33,446 nucleotides of DNA. Source: Jeotgalibacillus proteolyticus (GTDB taxonomy: Bacteria; Bacillota; Bacilli; Bacillales; Jeotgalibacillaceae). Below are positions 1 to 8,558 of this stretch, one piece after another. Within the stretch, counting starts at the first letter, position 1. Each line of letters begins with the position of its first letter. The position numbers were made by a program, and so were the translations under genes. Below the pieces are notes generated by a model. It ran no database searches, had not been told where the DNA came from, and worked only from the letters and a program-made list of their open reading frames with translations. Location of the stretch: positions 1-33,446 of the forward strand of contig NZ_PREZ01000013.1 of NCBI RefSeq assembly GCF_002926065.1. The letters are read 5' to 3'.

Positions 1-117
1 TGTAAACGCTAGAATAAAGTTGACAGTTTTTGCTCGATAGGATTTTACACTTTTGCTCAATCAACCTACTACTTTAGTAAAATAGAGCGTGACGTTATTT
101 TACTGGAGGTTAGGATT

Positions 118-1677
118 TTGGAGGAGAAGTTAGTGTTATACATAAAGATTCATGAATTACATAAGAGAAAGTTTAAAATAGCACAAATCGCTAAGGAGCT
201 GAAGATTTCAAGACCGACTGTCTATAAGTATTTAGGCATGACATTTGAGGAAGCAAAAACATACACGGAGCAGCCTTTGGGGAAGAAGAAAAAACTAGAT
301 CTTTATAAAGACTGGATACTAGCCTGGCTGGAAGAGTATCCTCACTTGAGTAGTGCCCAAATTTATGATTGGCTTTTGGAGAGATATCCCGACCTCCTGG
401 TCGGTGAAAGTACGATGAGAGCGTATGTGAAAGATATTCGAGAAGTCTATCAGATTGAGAAAGAGGTTACTGTCCGTCAATACGAAGCTGTTCCAGAACA
501 ACCGATGGGTAAACAACTTCAGGTCGACTGGGGGATCACAAGACAGAAAACGACTGACAACAAAGAAATCAAACTGTACTTTATTGCCTTTGTATTGGCC
601 CACTCCAGACAAAAATATACGGAATGGCAGACCCATCCTTTCACCACAAGAGATGCGATTCGCTGCCATGAAAATGCATTTCAGTTCTATGGAGGACGAA
701 CAGAAGAAATCGTCTATGACCAGGATAACTTGATCGCAGTGAGTGAAAATGCGGGACAGCTGCTTTTAACAACTGAGTTTCAAAGCTATGTAAATGAACG
801 AAAATTTAACGTTTATCTGTGCAGAAGAGCTGACCCAGAATCTAAAGGTATGATTGAAAATGTAGTGAAATACGTAAAAGGCAATTTCTCAGACAGTCGT
901 GTGTTTAGCGACATAGAAGACTGGAATGAACGAGCAAGACAATGGCTCGTACGTACTGGAAACCATAAGGTTCACCAGACAACGAAAAAAAGACCAGCAG
1001 AAGTGTTTCTCCTCGAAAAGCAACACTTACAGCCAGTCTCTTCATTACTTTCATATGAAAGTACCAATAACCAAAGTATAACAAGAAGTGTAAGCAAGGA
1101 CAATACGATCCGATACAAATCAAACCGTTATTCCGTCCCATTAGGGACTTATCAAACAATGAGTGAAAATCTTGTGTGGATTGAAGTGAAGGACGAAGAT
1201 TATCAGACCCTTGTCATTCGCAGAGAAGCAAAAGGTGATGTCATTGCCGAGCATATGATTAGCTTAGAAAAAGGAAAACTTATTCAAAACCGTCATCATA
1301 CCCGTGATCGCTCCAAAGGGGTTGAAGAGTTTAAGCAACACCTCATCTCTTACTTTGAAGATCAGATTCAGGCAACTACTTATTTAGATGAGATTAGTCA
1401 AAGATACCCAAGGTATCGTCGAGATCAATTTGTGATTATCAATAAGATCATTCAACGATATCCAGCGTTAATTGATACTGTTTTGACCAAGTGCCTGACA
1501 GAGAAATTATACAATGCGAATGATTTTCGTGATATTGCCCATCACCTTGATACATTGCGAGACGGACCAAATGAAGAGGTACAATCCTTGCATACCATTC
1601 TACCAAAACATTCTCATATCAAAGCCTCTACCCGTTCTCTAAATGCCTATACCAGCATTTTAGGAGGTAGAAGCTGA
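118..1677 (+). CDS. istA: IS21 family transposase IstA
   Basis: This is the DDE transposase of the IS21-family element. The 519-residue product begins with a helix-turn-helix region (residues about 20-45, IAQIAKELKISRPTVYKYL) and has an rve-type integrase core. Candidate catalytic acidic residues are in VDWG (about 138), VYDQDN (about 200) and DPESKGMIEN (about 242-250). The start is TTG, chosen because ACTGGAGG lies just upstream near 101-108. The stop overlaps the istB start (TGATG), so the two are translationally coupled. Length is usual for the family and there is no disruption. Confidence 0.93.
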   Translation: MEEKLVLYIKIHELHKRKFKIAQIAKELKISRPTVYKYLGMTFEEAKTYTEQPLGKKKKLDLYKDWILAWLEEYPHLSSAQIYDWLLERYPDLLVGESTMRAYVKDIREVYQIEKEVTVRQYEAVPEQPMGKQLQVDWGITRQKTTDNKEIKLYFIAFVLAHSRQKYTEWQTHPFTTRDAIRCHENAFQFYGGRTEEIVYDQDNLIAVSENAGQLLLTTEFQSYVNERKFNVYLCRRADPESKGMIENVVKYVKGNFSDSRVFSDIEDWNERARQWLVRTGNHKVHQTTKKRPAEVFLLEKQHLQPVSSLLSYESTNNQSITRSVSKDNTIRYKSNRYSVPLGTYQTMSENLVWIEVKDEDYQTLVIRREAKGDVIAEHMISLEKGKLIQNRHHTRDRSKGVEEFKQHLISYFEDQIQATTYLDEISQRYPRYRRDQFVIINKIIQRYPALIDTVLTKCLTEKLYNANDFRDIAHHLDTLRDGPNEEVQSLHTILPKHSHIKASTRSLNAYTSILGGRS

Positions 1678-2441
1678 TGAATAAGACTGTACATGAACTA
1701 CAAGATCTATTCCGTCAGTTACGTTTATCAGAGACTGCGGAGGAGCTGCCACAGCTTCTTCGCGAAGCTGAAAAAGCATCATGGACCTACTTGGAATTTT
1801 TAGAGTCTATCACTCGATATGAATTAGCCAAACGTGAAGCGAAAAGCCTTGAAAAGAGAATGAAATGGGCACGCTTCCCTTTCGTGAAGTCGTTAGATGA
1901 GTTTGAGTTGAAAGGACAAAACGTTCTGACGGCTCGTCAGCTTTCTCAACTTCGAGAATTAAGCTGGCTAGAGCAACAGTACAATTTAATTCTTCTAGGT
2001 CCCCCCGGCATTGGAAAAACATACATCGCAATTGGGCTTGGACTTGAAGCTGTATACAGAGGGTTCAATGTTTATTTCGCTACAATGGGTGAACTTGTGC
2101 AGCTACTAAAATCAGAAGAATATTTGAATAAATCTAAAGTTCAACTCAAAAGAATGAGAAATGCCGATCTTGTGATCATCGATGATTTAATGTATATGGC
2201 CATGGATCAGAGAGAAGCAAACTTGTTCTTTCATTTGATTAATCATTTATACGAACGAAGTTCGATCATCCTGACTTCAAATAAAAGTCCAGATGAATGG
2301 GGTAATTTAATTGGTGATCAAGGGATTACAACAGCTATTTTAGATCGCTTACTTCATCGTGTGGAAGTCATCCATGGTGGTGAAAACGAGGAGAGTCATC
2401 GTATGAAAAACCGGAAAAGCATTTTTTCAGCAAAAGTGTAA
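1677..2441 (+). CDS. istB: IS21 family helper ATPase IstB
   Basis: IstB is the AAA+ ATPase that remodels target DNA and licenses IstA-mediated insertion. The 254-residue protein has a Walker A motif GPPGIGKT (residues about 109-116) and a Walker B stretch LVIIDDLMYM (about 166-175), followed by a sensor-like ILTSNKS. Its ATG overlaps the istA stop. The stop codon lies inside an internal terminal repeat of the IS, a compact arrangement normal for these elements. It is full length and intact. Confidence 0.93.
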   Translation: MNKTVHELQDLFRQLRLSETAEELPQLLREAEKASWTYLEFLESITRYELAKREAKSLEKRMKWARFPFVKSLDEFELKGQNVLTARQLSQLRELSWLEQQYNLILLGPPGIGKTYIAIGLGLEAVYRGFNVYFATMGELVQLLKSEEYLNKSKVQLKRMRNADLVIIDDLMYMAMDQREANLFFHLINHLYERSSIILTSNKSPDEWGNLIGDQGITTAILDRLLHRVEVIHGGENEESHRMKNRKSIFSAKV

Positions 2442-2485
2442 AAAGGAAACGAGCAAAAAGTGTAAAATTCGACTTGACGTCTACA

Positions 2486-2914
2486 ACAAGAAGAAATGTA
2501 AGCCGCATGAACGAATCAAAACGTTTATACCCAACAGACAACAAGAAAAACAATCGACCATCTAGTCAAAAACAGAAAGACTATCCAACTAAAACTAATG
2601 GTGAATCTTCAGGCAAGAGCAATCAAAATAATTCTTCGGTCAACGATTTCACTAAACCAGAACAAAGAGATTTAGCAACTGGAGCTCAAAATCTTAGTAC
2701 CTTCAAACAAGATTCAGGAAACTATAATTTATCAAACCCCTTACTACAAGAAAAACAAAACCGTCACTTTGGTCAAGTTGTTTCAGATAACATCCGCAGC
2801 AAAGCAAGTGTTAAAAGTGCAAAGAGAACCTATGAGATTGCACGAAATACCGGTGAAAGTTTGAAGAAAAACATTGCAGATTATAGAGAGAAATATCGAA
2901 GGGGAAATGGCTAA
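2486..2914 (+). pseudogene. 3' remnant of a gene cut off by the IS21 insertion
   Basis: An open frame runs out of the IS right end and continues to 2914. The roughly 142 residues beyond the IS are very hydrophilic, rich in Asn, Ser, Lys and Gln, and end in a basic helical tail (KRTYEIARNTGESLKKN). No start codon with a ribosome binding site lies in the flank, so this is best read as the C-terminus of a larger protein lost to the left of the IS. The composition and the oriT-like DNA just downstream fit the tail of a conjugation membrane protein or relaxase, but no domain is recognisable and that identification is inference. Confidence 0.5.
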
Positions 2915-2927
2915 AAGTTTATTTAAA

Positions 2928-2958
2928 AGGAAGAGAAATTAACCTCTCTTCCTCTTTT
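2928..2958 (+). terminator. Rho-independent terminator after the truncated gene
   Basis: An 8-bp stem (AGGAAGAG / CTCTTCCT, arms 2928-2935 and 2946-2953) with a 10-base loop is followed by a T-run. It lies 14 bases after the stop at 2914. Confidence 0.6.
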
Positions 2959-2970
2959 TATAGAAAATCA

Positions 2971-3003
2971 AAAGCGGACATAAAGTGGACACAAAGCGGA
3001 CAT
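2971..3003. repeat. Three tandem 11-bp iterons
   Basis: The units AAAGCGGACAT, AAAGTGGACAC and AAAGCGGACAT lie head to tail without gaps. They sit about 30 bases before the hairpin at 3033-3049 and 145 bases before a ribbon-helix-helix-like gene. An array of this kind is a plausible binding site for a relaxosome auxiliary or plasmid control protein (inference). Confidence 0.65.
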
Positions 3004-3029
3004 TTAGAAATTTTTATTGTACCCATTAA

Positions 3030-3096
3030 AACACTAGGCTTTGCCTAGTCTCACAACGTAGTTGGGGGCAGTTTTTCCTTATGCTCTTTCTAACTG
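3030..3096. repeat. oriT-like conserved block, copy 1 (inverted partner at 11216-11282)
   Basis: The block contains a hairpin ACTAGGC-TTT-GCCTAGT (3033-3049), a G-run TTGGGGG (3062-3068) that can pair with CCCCCAA at 3103-3109, and the motif TTATGCTCTTTCT (3080-3092). A diverged copy lies in inverse orientation near 11.2 kb, with the hairpin and the TTATGCTCTTTCT motif best conserved. A hairpin beside iterons and a small DNA-binding gene suggests an origin of transfer or of plasmid replication. No nick site can be proved here. Confidence 0.5.
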
Positions 3097-3147
3097 TTTC
3101 CACCCCCAATATAAATTTATTCTAAAAATATAAGGAGTGAAATAAGT

Positions 3148-3375
3148 ATGGAGATACTAATAAGAAATGTGGACCCAATTGCAATAAAAAAATTAGACGA
3201 AATAGCCAAAAAGAAAAATATTTCTAGACAATTATTTTTAAAAGCAATAATTGAAAAGGCAGCTTATGAACAGATACAAAGTGAAAAAGAAAACAGATTA
3301 GAAATAATTATCGAGAGAAATATTATAGCGATGGAGAAAATGACAAATCTTATAGTAGAACTTACAGAAGAATAG
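3148..3375 (+). CDS. Small ribbon-helix-helix-like DNA-binding protein, possible relaxosome auxiliary factor
   Basis: A 75-residue protein starts at ATG with AAGGAGTG upstream (about 3131-3138). The N-terminus has a beta-strand-like segment (MEILIRNVDPIAIKKLDEIA) followed by KKKNISRQLFLKAIIEKA, the pattern of Arc/MetJ/CopG ribbon-helix-helix proteins; the rest is a charged helix that could be a coiled coil. It lies immediately downstream of the 11-bp iterons and the hairpin block. In several Gram-positive conjugative systems small RHH proteins bind beside oriT, and this gene would fit such a role. A plasmid copy-control or antitoxin-like role is the alternative. Confidence 0.6.
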   Translation: MEILIRNVDPIAIKKLDEIAKKKNISRQLFLKAIIEKAAYEQIQSEKENRLEIIIERNIIAMEKMTNLIVELTEE

Positions 3376-3468
3376 ACCTACCTTTTGATGCTAATTTTGC
3401 TTGTAGTATGATTTGATAAATAAACTCAAGAAGGTTTTACGGATTCTTTCTTAGATAGCATTAGGCTA

Positions 3469-3597
3469 TCGAATTGGACACCGCCAAGTTGAAGGAATCG
3501 ATTTGCCATTACAGAATGGATTCACCTGTTCTTCGCACAGGTTTTGTATTTGGTAAAGATGTAAAGCAACCTTTAAAGTTGTATTATACTCCATAAC
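3469..3597 (+). pseudogene. Short C-terminal coding remnant, unidentified
   Basis: A frame open from 3469, without a start codon or ribosome binding site, ends at TAA 3595-3597. It reads as a protein tail of about 42 residues, ending FVFGKDVKQPLKLYYTP. It points the opposite way to the adjacent defence genes and looks like debris of an earlier gene. I do not recognise the family. Confidence 0.3.
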
Positions 3598-3603
3598 CAA
3601 AAG

Positions 3604-3643
3604 AACTCATTTTTAAAAAGAGATTGATAAAATGAGTTTTTTT
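3604..3643. terminator. Terminator at the end of the Gabija operon
   Basis: Arms AACTCATTTT (3604-3613) and AAAATGAGTT (3629-3638) form a 10-bp stem. T-runs follow on the plus strand and A-rich sequence precedes, so it can act in both directions. It lies about 20 bases beyond the helicase stop. Confidence 0.7.
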
Positions 3644-3658
3644 AATGGTGGTTTGAAA

Positions 3659-5497
3659 TTAGAGATTTAGCTCTTCAACCACTTTAGACTCACTTAACAT
3701 TTGATATAAAATCGAGATATTTTTATTGCTACAATATGTCCATTGACGTTTTTCTGAAAATGTAAAATATAGATATCTTTTAGCTCTTGATAAACCTACA
3801 AAAAAGGTACAAGTATCTTCTTGTTCTTGTTCAGAAAAACTCCAAAAAGCCTTATCATCAAATCCTATAAAAAATACTGATTCGTACTCCAAACCTTTAC
3901 TTTTATGAATAGTCATTATTGGTATTGAATCTTTTCCTTCAAAAACAGAGATGGCCAATAACCAATCATTTGTTTCTTGAAAATATTGATACAGATACTC
4001 TTCTAAATTCTCTCTCAATTTATTTATATATGTTCCTTGGGAATATTGAGGATAATATTTTCTAATTTTATTTAAATCATAAAAATTTATAATCTCAATA
4101 AATAGCATTCTTAGTTCATCCACACTAGTTACGGAAGACAACTTTCCTAGTATTATCTTCAAAGATTGTTTTACTTCTTCTCTAAGTTTATCAAAAATAT
4201 ATTCATTTTTTGTCCCCTGCATTCCTTCGAAAAATATTTTTGAATTCCATATTGATAGCCATGAATTACTATTACTAGTATCTAATGCAGACTTCAACGT
4301 ATTAATAATAAGGTGTACTACATCTTCTTTTAATAAATCTTGAAAAACAGTTTCATTTCTAGCATTAATATTTAATATTCTTAACTCTTCAACTATTGAT
4401 TTTGCATACTTATCAACAGTTTGTTTTACAATTATACAAATATCATTAGCACAAACATTATAATTTTGTATCAAATCCTTAATCTTTAAAGCTATCATTT
4501 TAGCTTCATTTTTAGAATCAGAAAAATACCATATTTCTGCTATACCATCATTTTTAGACCATTTCGGATTAGGAATTGGTGTAAAGGGGCTATCCTGTAA
4601 ATAATTATTTACGATTTTTTGTATTTCTAGTAATCTAGGTGCAGACCTATGGTTCATTTTTAAAGTATATTCTATAGATTTAAAATCATGTTTATAGGAC
4701 TCAAAAATATCCCTTTTCGCACCAGCCCAGATCATTATTCTTTGCCTATTATCTCCTACTGCAGTAATAGAAGTATTAGTATTAATAAAACAAACGCTTA
4801 CCAACTCATATTGCAACCCTGTAGTATCTTGAAATTCATCTAAAAACAAATGACTGTAAGTTTCTCTTAATGACATTAATATGAGTGGGTTATTTTCTAA
4901 AATGTATATTGCTAAAAGCGTAATCATCGGAAAACTTAAGGTAGCTTTATTGTTTTCATCACCCCTCAATAAAAACTTCCATACGTTTTCATTTAAACTA
5001 CCTTTTTCAACCGGCAATTTCTCACTAATTAAGTAATTAAAATAATACTTTTTTAAATGTTTATTATTAAGAAAAACATTATATTTGGCAAATGCTTTTA
5101 CGATCTCATTTTGTTGTTTATCAACTATTTCATAATCCTTATTAGGTCTATACTCTTCTGGTAATGCACTTAAAAATCTATCTAGTATACTTTTAGCAAA
5201 TGAATCAAATGTTTGAGACGTGAACCTATTTTCAAGTTGATTAGATAACCTTAAACTAACACGTTCTTTCAAATTAGACGCTGCATCTTTCTTAAAGCTA
5301 ATTGCCAAAATTCTCTTCGGATTGTTACAGCTATTAGTTTCTAATAAACAACATGCTTTTTGAGCAAGCAGTTCTGTTTTTCCCGCACCTGGACCAGCAA
5401 CTACCAATGAGTTTTTTAAATCCTTTACAGCTTTTAAGGCTTCGTCTTCTAAAACCAGCCCATCAGTTGGCTGCCATTCTTTAAGAGAAACCACCAT
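3659..5497 (-). CDS. gajB: UvrD/PcrA-like DNA helicase, Gabija protein GajB
   Basis: This 612-residue superfamily 1A helicase is the GajB partner of the OLD nuclease encoded just upstream. Visible motifs are Walker A GPGAGKT (35-41), Walker B LFLDEFQDTT (about 217-226), motif III-like VGDNRQRIMIWAGA, MNHRS, motif V MTIHKSKGLEYESVFF (about 532-547) and motif VI GLSRAKRYLY. The ATG lies 5 bases after the GajA stop, with GAGGAA in the GajA 3' end as the likely ribosome binding site, so the two are co-translated. In characterised Gabija systems GajB binds GajA and activates it on phage or nicked DNA. The low GC resembles the rest of the island and not the groEL side. Confidence 0.87.
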   Translation of the reverse strand: MVVSLKEWQPTDGLVLEDEALKAVKDLKNSLVVAGPGAGKTELLAQKACCLLETNSCNNPKRILAISFKKDAASNLKERVSLRLSNQLENRFTSQTFDSFAKSILDRFLSALPEEYRPNKDYEIVDKQQNEIVKAFAKYNVFLNNKHLKKYYFNYLISEKLPVEKGSLNENVWKFLLRGDENNKATLSFPMITLLAIYILENNPLILMSLRETYSHLFLDEFQDTTGLQYELVSVCFINTNTSITAVGDNRQRIMIWAGAKRDIFESYKHDFKSIEYTLKMNHRSAPRLLEIQKIVNNYLQDSPFTPIPNPKWSKNDGIAEIWYFSDSKNEAKMIALKIKDLIQNYNVCANDICIIVKQTVDKYAKSIVEELRILNINARNETVFQDLLKEDVVHLIINTLKSALDTSNSNSWLSIWNSKIFFEGMQGTKNEYIFDKLREEVKQSLKIILGKLSSVTSVDELRMLFIEIINFYDLNKIRKYYPQYSQGTYINKLRENLEEYLYQYFQETNDWLLAISVFEGKDSIPIMTIHKSKGLEYESVFFIGFDDKAFWSFSEQEQEDTCTFFVGLSRAKRYLYFTFSEKRQWTYCSNKNISILYQMLSESKVVEELNL

Positions 5498-5502
5498 TTA
5501 CA

Positions 5503-7557
5503 TCATTCCTCTACTTTAATTATTGTCCTAGCTTTTTCTGATAAACGTCTAAATACCTCTGGCATATGCTCAATTAATTTTGCATCTTCAATGTAATTTA
5601 ATGCTTGCAAATGGGTTACAGGTTTGCCTCTAGTTAAAAAGAAATAGTTATACCAAATCATTAATTCTTTTTGTATATCACTATATGTTTCTCCATTACC
5701 GCCATTTTCCTTAAGTGTTTTTTTAACACTGTCTTCTATTCTTTTTACATAAACTGCTTTTTTCTTTTCTTCATCATTAAGATTATGAATACGTTTTTGT
5801 TTTTCATTCTCATCTATTTTAATTAGAGGGCCTTCTCCATCACTCAGAGTCATCAAATAAGAATCTAAATAATGTTCAATCATTATAAAATCAATATCCA
5901 GAGGGTAAGAGAAGTAGATATTATAATTTTCAAGCCTTGTAACCCATGCTTTTAATATTTTGATATCTTTTTCTGTTTTCAAATTCCGAGTATGCATATT
6001 TTCCAGTGCACTATCAGATAGAATATTTTCGTTCTTCAATTTTAAAATAACTTCTTTCTTTACCCCATTTTCAATCAACTGATTTAAAGCATATTTTATC
6101 CTTCCCCAACCCCCTCCATCACGCTCTCTGTCCAAGTCTAATAATGTAATAAAAGGAATACCTAACTGGTTTAAAAGCTTCCAAAAATGATTTACATGTC
6201 GCCCTCCTAGAGGCACAATAGAGATACCTACTGAGTCTAGATCGTCTGTATGAAGGTGTAAAAATTTTTGTAAAAGTATTTCTTCACTATCCCCCTCACC
6301 CAAAATTACCAATGAAGAAAAATAAAGTTCTGGATAAGCTCTAACTGCTTCTTTGACGTATTTATAAGCCATATCTTGTTTATTCGGCAACATAATTTCC
6401 TTCACAACAGTAGTACTAGTTTTCTTATCAATTCTTAAGTGTCTAATCTCAGTCGGTTCAATCCTTTTTATAATAGTTGGGTTATGAGAAGTAATTAATA
6501 TTTGAGCATTATTATGACTTTGTATACTTTTAAGGTTTTTGATAACCTTACCTAATAGATGCGGACTAACATGATTTTCTGGTTCTTCGACTAAAACTAA
6601 CGTCAATGCAGGAGGGTCAACATTTAAAATTCTTTTTTCTTTAACAATATTTCGTTTTATTTCCTCTATTGCTGTATTTTCTAATTCTAAGAGAGAGTCG
6701 ATTAAAGTTAAATAAAATAAAGATTTCAGTCCATCACCTAAATCGTTCACTTTAAACGCTTTTTCAGTATGCGATGGTGTAAATTCTACGTCTAATTTCT
6801 TTAAAATTGTATCCAAATCGTTACTACCAAAATTTATGTTAGCTTCTTTATATCTAGCGTCATTGTGGTAATTTTTCCATTGAGAAGAGATAATTCTTTG
6901 TATCATAGAAATACCTTCTTGATTAGATACCTGACTATCTAACTCTTCAATCTTCTTATTAACTAATGATTTATCTATTTCTTTCCAATTAATTTGTTTT
7001 AATATTCTCCAAAGAATCGTTCCCGTAGCATTTTTTAGTTGTTCTGAAGGATTCCTTACAGCAGGTATGTATATAACTTTTATTTTCGATTTATCATGAA
7101 TTGATAATTGCTTAAGGTTGTTACTCTCGTCCCCTTCATCTTGCACTACATAATAAAATTTGTAGTCTATAATACCTTCGGGATCATTTCCTCTTTCCAA
7201 ACTAGCTTCTAGACGCATAGCAATGTAGGGGTTAGCGCCTTCTTCATTCACTATAAAATTTTCAAAATATATAGGAATTGCATAACTATCTGCATTTTCA
7301 TTCTGTTTAAAAAATTCGAAATGAACTTCAATAGATAAACTATTTTTTTCTATTTCTTCTGATGATTTATCAAATGGAATATGAAAATCTGCTTTATTTA
7401 TCTTACTGTCTCCGAACATTTTTTGAAGTGCACTAAGAATTGCCGTTTTACCAGCACTATTGTGTCCTATAAATGCTGTTAGATCTGTAATATTAATAGT
7501 AGAGGATTCTGGTCCAAAACTACGATAATTCTTCAATATCATTTTTGTTAATTTCAT
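5503..7557 (-). CDS. gajA: OLD-family ATPase/TOPRIM endonuclease, Gabija protein GajA
   Basis: The 684-residue protein has an N-terminal ABC-type ATPase with Walker A GHNSAGKT (31-38), a signature-like LGDGLKSLFYL (about 274-284), Walker B LVLVEEPENH (about 320-329) and the switch ILITSHNP. It is followed by a TOPRIM nuclease domain with LGEGDSEE (about 420) and LLDLDRERDG (about 469). This is the class 2 OLD layout that pairs with UvrD-like helicases. Known GajA proteins form tetramers and nick or cut DNA when nucleotides are depleted. It is somewhat longer than the roughly 580-residue prototype, mainly after the TOPRIM motifs. The start ATG is preceded by AAGGAG. All key motifs are present, so it should be functional. 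Confidence 0.87.
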   Translation of the reverse strand: MKLTKMILKNYRSFGPESSTINITDLTAFIGHNSAGKTAILSALQKMFGDSKINKADFHIPFDKSSEEIEKNSLSIEVHFEFFKQNENADSYAIPIYFENFIVNEEGANPYIAMRLEASLERGNDPEGIIDYKFYYVVQDEGDESNNLKQLSIHDKSKIKVIYIPAVRNPSEQLKNATGTILWRILKQINWKEIDKSLVNKKIEELDSQVSNQEGISMIQRIISSQWKNYHNDARYKEANINFGSNDLDTILKKLDVEFTPSHTEKAFKVNDLGDGLKSLFYLTLIDSLLELENTAIEEIKRNIVKEKRILNVDPPALTLVLVEEPENHVSPHLLGKVIKNLKSIQSHNNAQILITSHNPTIIKRIEPTEIRHLRIDKKTSTTVVKEIMLPNKQDMAYKYVKEAVRAYPELYFSSLVILGEGDSEEILLQKFLHLHTDDLDSVGISIVPLGGRHVNHFWKLLNQLGIPFITLLDLDRERDGGGWGRIKYALNQLIENGVKKEVILKLKNENILSDSALENMHTRNLKTEKDIKILKAWVTRLENYNIYFSYPLDIDFIMIEHYLDSYLMTLSDGEGPLIKIDENEKQKRIHNLNDEEKKKAVYVKRIEDSVKKTLKENGGNGETYSDIQKELMIWYNYFFLTRGKPVTHLQALNYIEDAKLIEHMPEVFRRLSEKARTIIKVEE

Positions 7558-7652
7558 AAGAAACTCCTTATTATAATTTTTAATGTATATAAAAATTTTA
7601 TTTCAATTAATTATAAAAAAAGCTCATTTTTTAGTTTCCACTTATGAACACT

Positions 7653-8459
7653 TCAATATGAGTCCTTCCCACTTATTCTTCTAGCAAGATCATACAGATT
7701 ATCATAGTGTAAAAGTTGAATCGCTTCATTCTTTCTCTTTTCGTGTCTGATCGTATATGTAATTTCAGAATTCTTTTCAAAATCTTTTCTTCGCCCGGCA
7801 ATAACTACATAATGTCGCCTAGTAGAGTCACTCGAAAAAAATTCAGATGGAAGATCAGCACTTTTACTTCTGCATTTATCAAAAGTCTCTCGTAAACTTA
7901 AAAAATGATTTTCACACCATCTCTTCCAATTTGCTATCTGACGTAAACCTTTTGTAAAAGTATCACCCAAATCACCACTTTTAACAAAAATCCTCTCACT
8001 AGGTTTTTCTAGTTCTACAAATATAAACTCATATCCACCAGACCCCTTGCCGACTAAGAGATAATCAACGACATATGAATTTCCTAGAGGAAACTCTTTA
8101 AACAAATAAGCGTCATGATGTCCAAAGTCATATAAATTGAACAAGGATGCTATAATAAGATAATATTGATTGTTATTAATGAAATTTAGAATTTGCCGTT
8201 CATTTACATTCTGTTCGTTAATTTTTTCTAGAAATTTTTGAGATACTTTAGATATGTACTCTTCATTTTTTAATTCCTGTATGTCTAAATAATTATTGGG
8301 GAAAAGCGTTGAGTAATGCCTAGCTGCTTTAGGATACTCTCTGAATTTATTTATCCTCCCAAAAAGTATGCCGTCTTTTTCGCTATTTTTGACTCTTTTC
8401 CATTCTAGTATTTCTTCTTTAGTCAATATGTTATAGTCTCTATTGTATAACTTCACCAC
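7653..8459 (-). CDS. Shedu-like DUF4263 nuclease-fold protein (SduA family)
   Basis: The 268-residue protein matches the pattern of the SduA/DUF4263 domain. A helical N-terminal half ends in ERQILNFINNN. The nuclease-like core follows: FPLGNSYVVDYLLVG with Asp132, then FIFVELEKP around 147-153, then KGLRQIANWKRW. The usual catalytic triad is D...ExK; here the second motif reads E-L-E-K, so the lysine is displaced or replaced, and catalysis should not be assumed. GTG start after GGGAGAAG. It lies 95 bases upstream of gajA on the same strand with no strong terminator between, so it may be the first gene of a three-gene defence operon or a separate Shedu system. Confidence 0.75.
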   Translation of the reverse strand: MVKLYNRDYNILTKEEILEWKRVKNSEKDGILFGRINKFREYPKAARHYSTLFPNNYLDIQELKNEEYISKVSQKFLEKINEQNVNERQILNFINNNQYYLIIASLFNLYDFGHHDAYLFKEFPLGNSYVVDYLLVGKGSGGYEFIFVELEKPSERIFVKSGDLGDTFTKGLRQIANWKRWCENHFLSLRETFDKCRSKSADLPSEFFSSDSTRRHYVVIAGRRKDFEKNSEITYTIRHEKRKNEAIQLLHYDNLYDLARRISGKDSY

Positions 8460-8558
8460 TACTTCTCCCTCTAGTTAAATTTATTTAGCCATTCAATTTA
8501 GCTTTTATGGTTTCTGCCCTACTGGATACTTTTTGAACTATGTTTAGCTTTTATGACA

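Larger units (their letters stand above)
1..2485 (+). mobile_element. IS21-family insertion sequence, complete
   Basis: The element holds istA and istB bounded by imperfect terminal inverted repeats. The left end starts TGTA at base 1 and the right end finishes TACA at 2485; over 36 bases the two ends match at about 25, with the inner ten (TTTTTGCTCG) identical. Each end has a second internal copy of the motif TTTTACACTTTTGCTC (left about 43-58; right about 2429-2444, overlapping the end of istB), as expected for IS21-type multiple transposase sites. The left flank lies outside the window, so the target duplication cannot be checked. Both genes are open, so it may be active. Confidence 0.9.

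Noticed and set aside
2971-3003. CRISPR array
   Set aside because: The 11-bp units are directly tandem with no spacers and no cas genes are present in the window.
3659-7557. Reading the OLD/UvrD pair as a retron or as RecF/AddA repair genes
   Set aside because: The TOPRIM-bearing class 2 OLD protein directly followed by a UvrD-like helicase is diagnostic of Gabija; no reverse transcriptase or exonuclease partner is seen.
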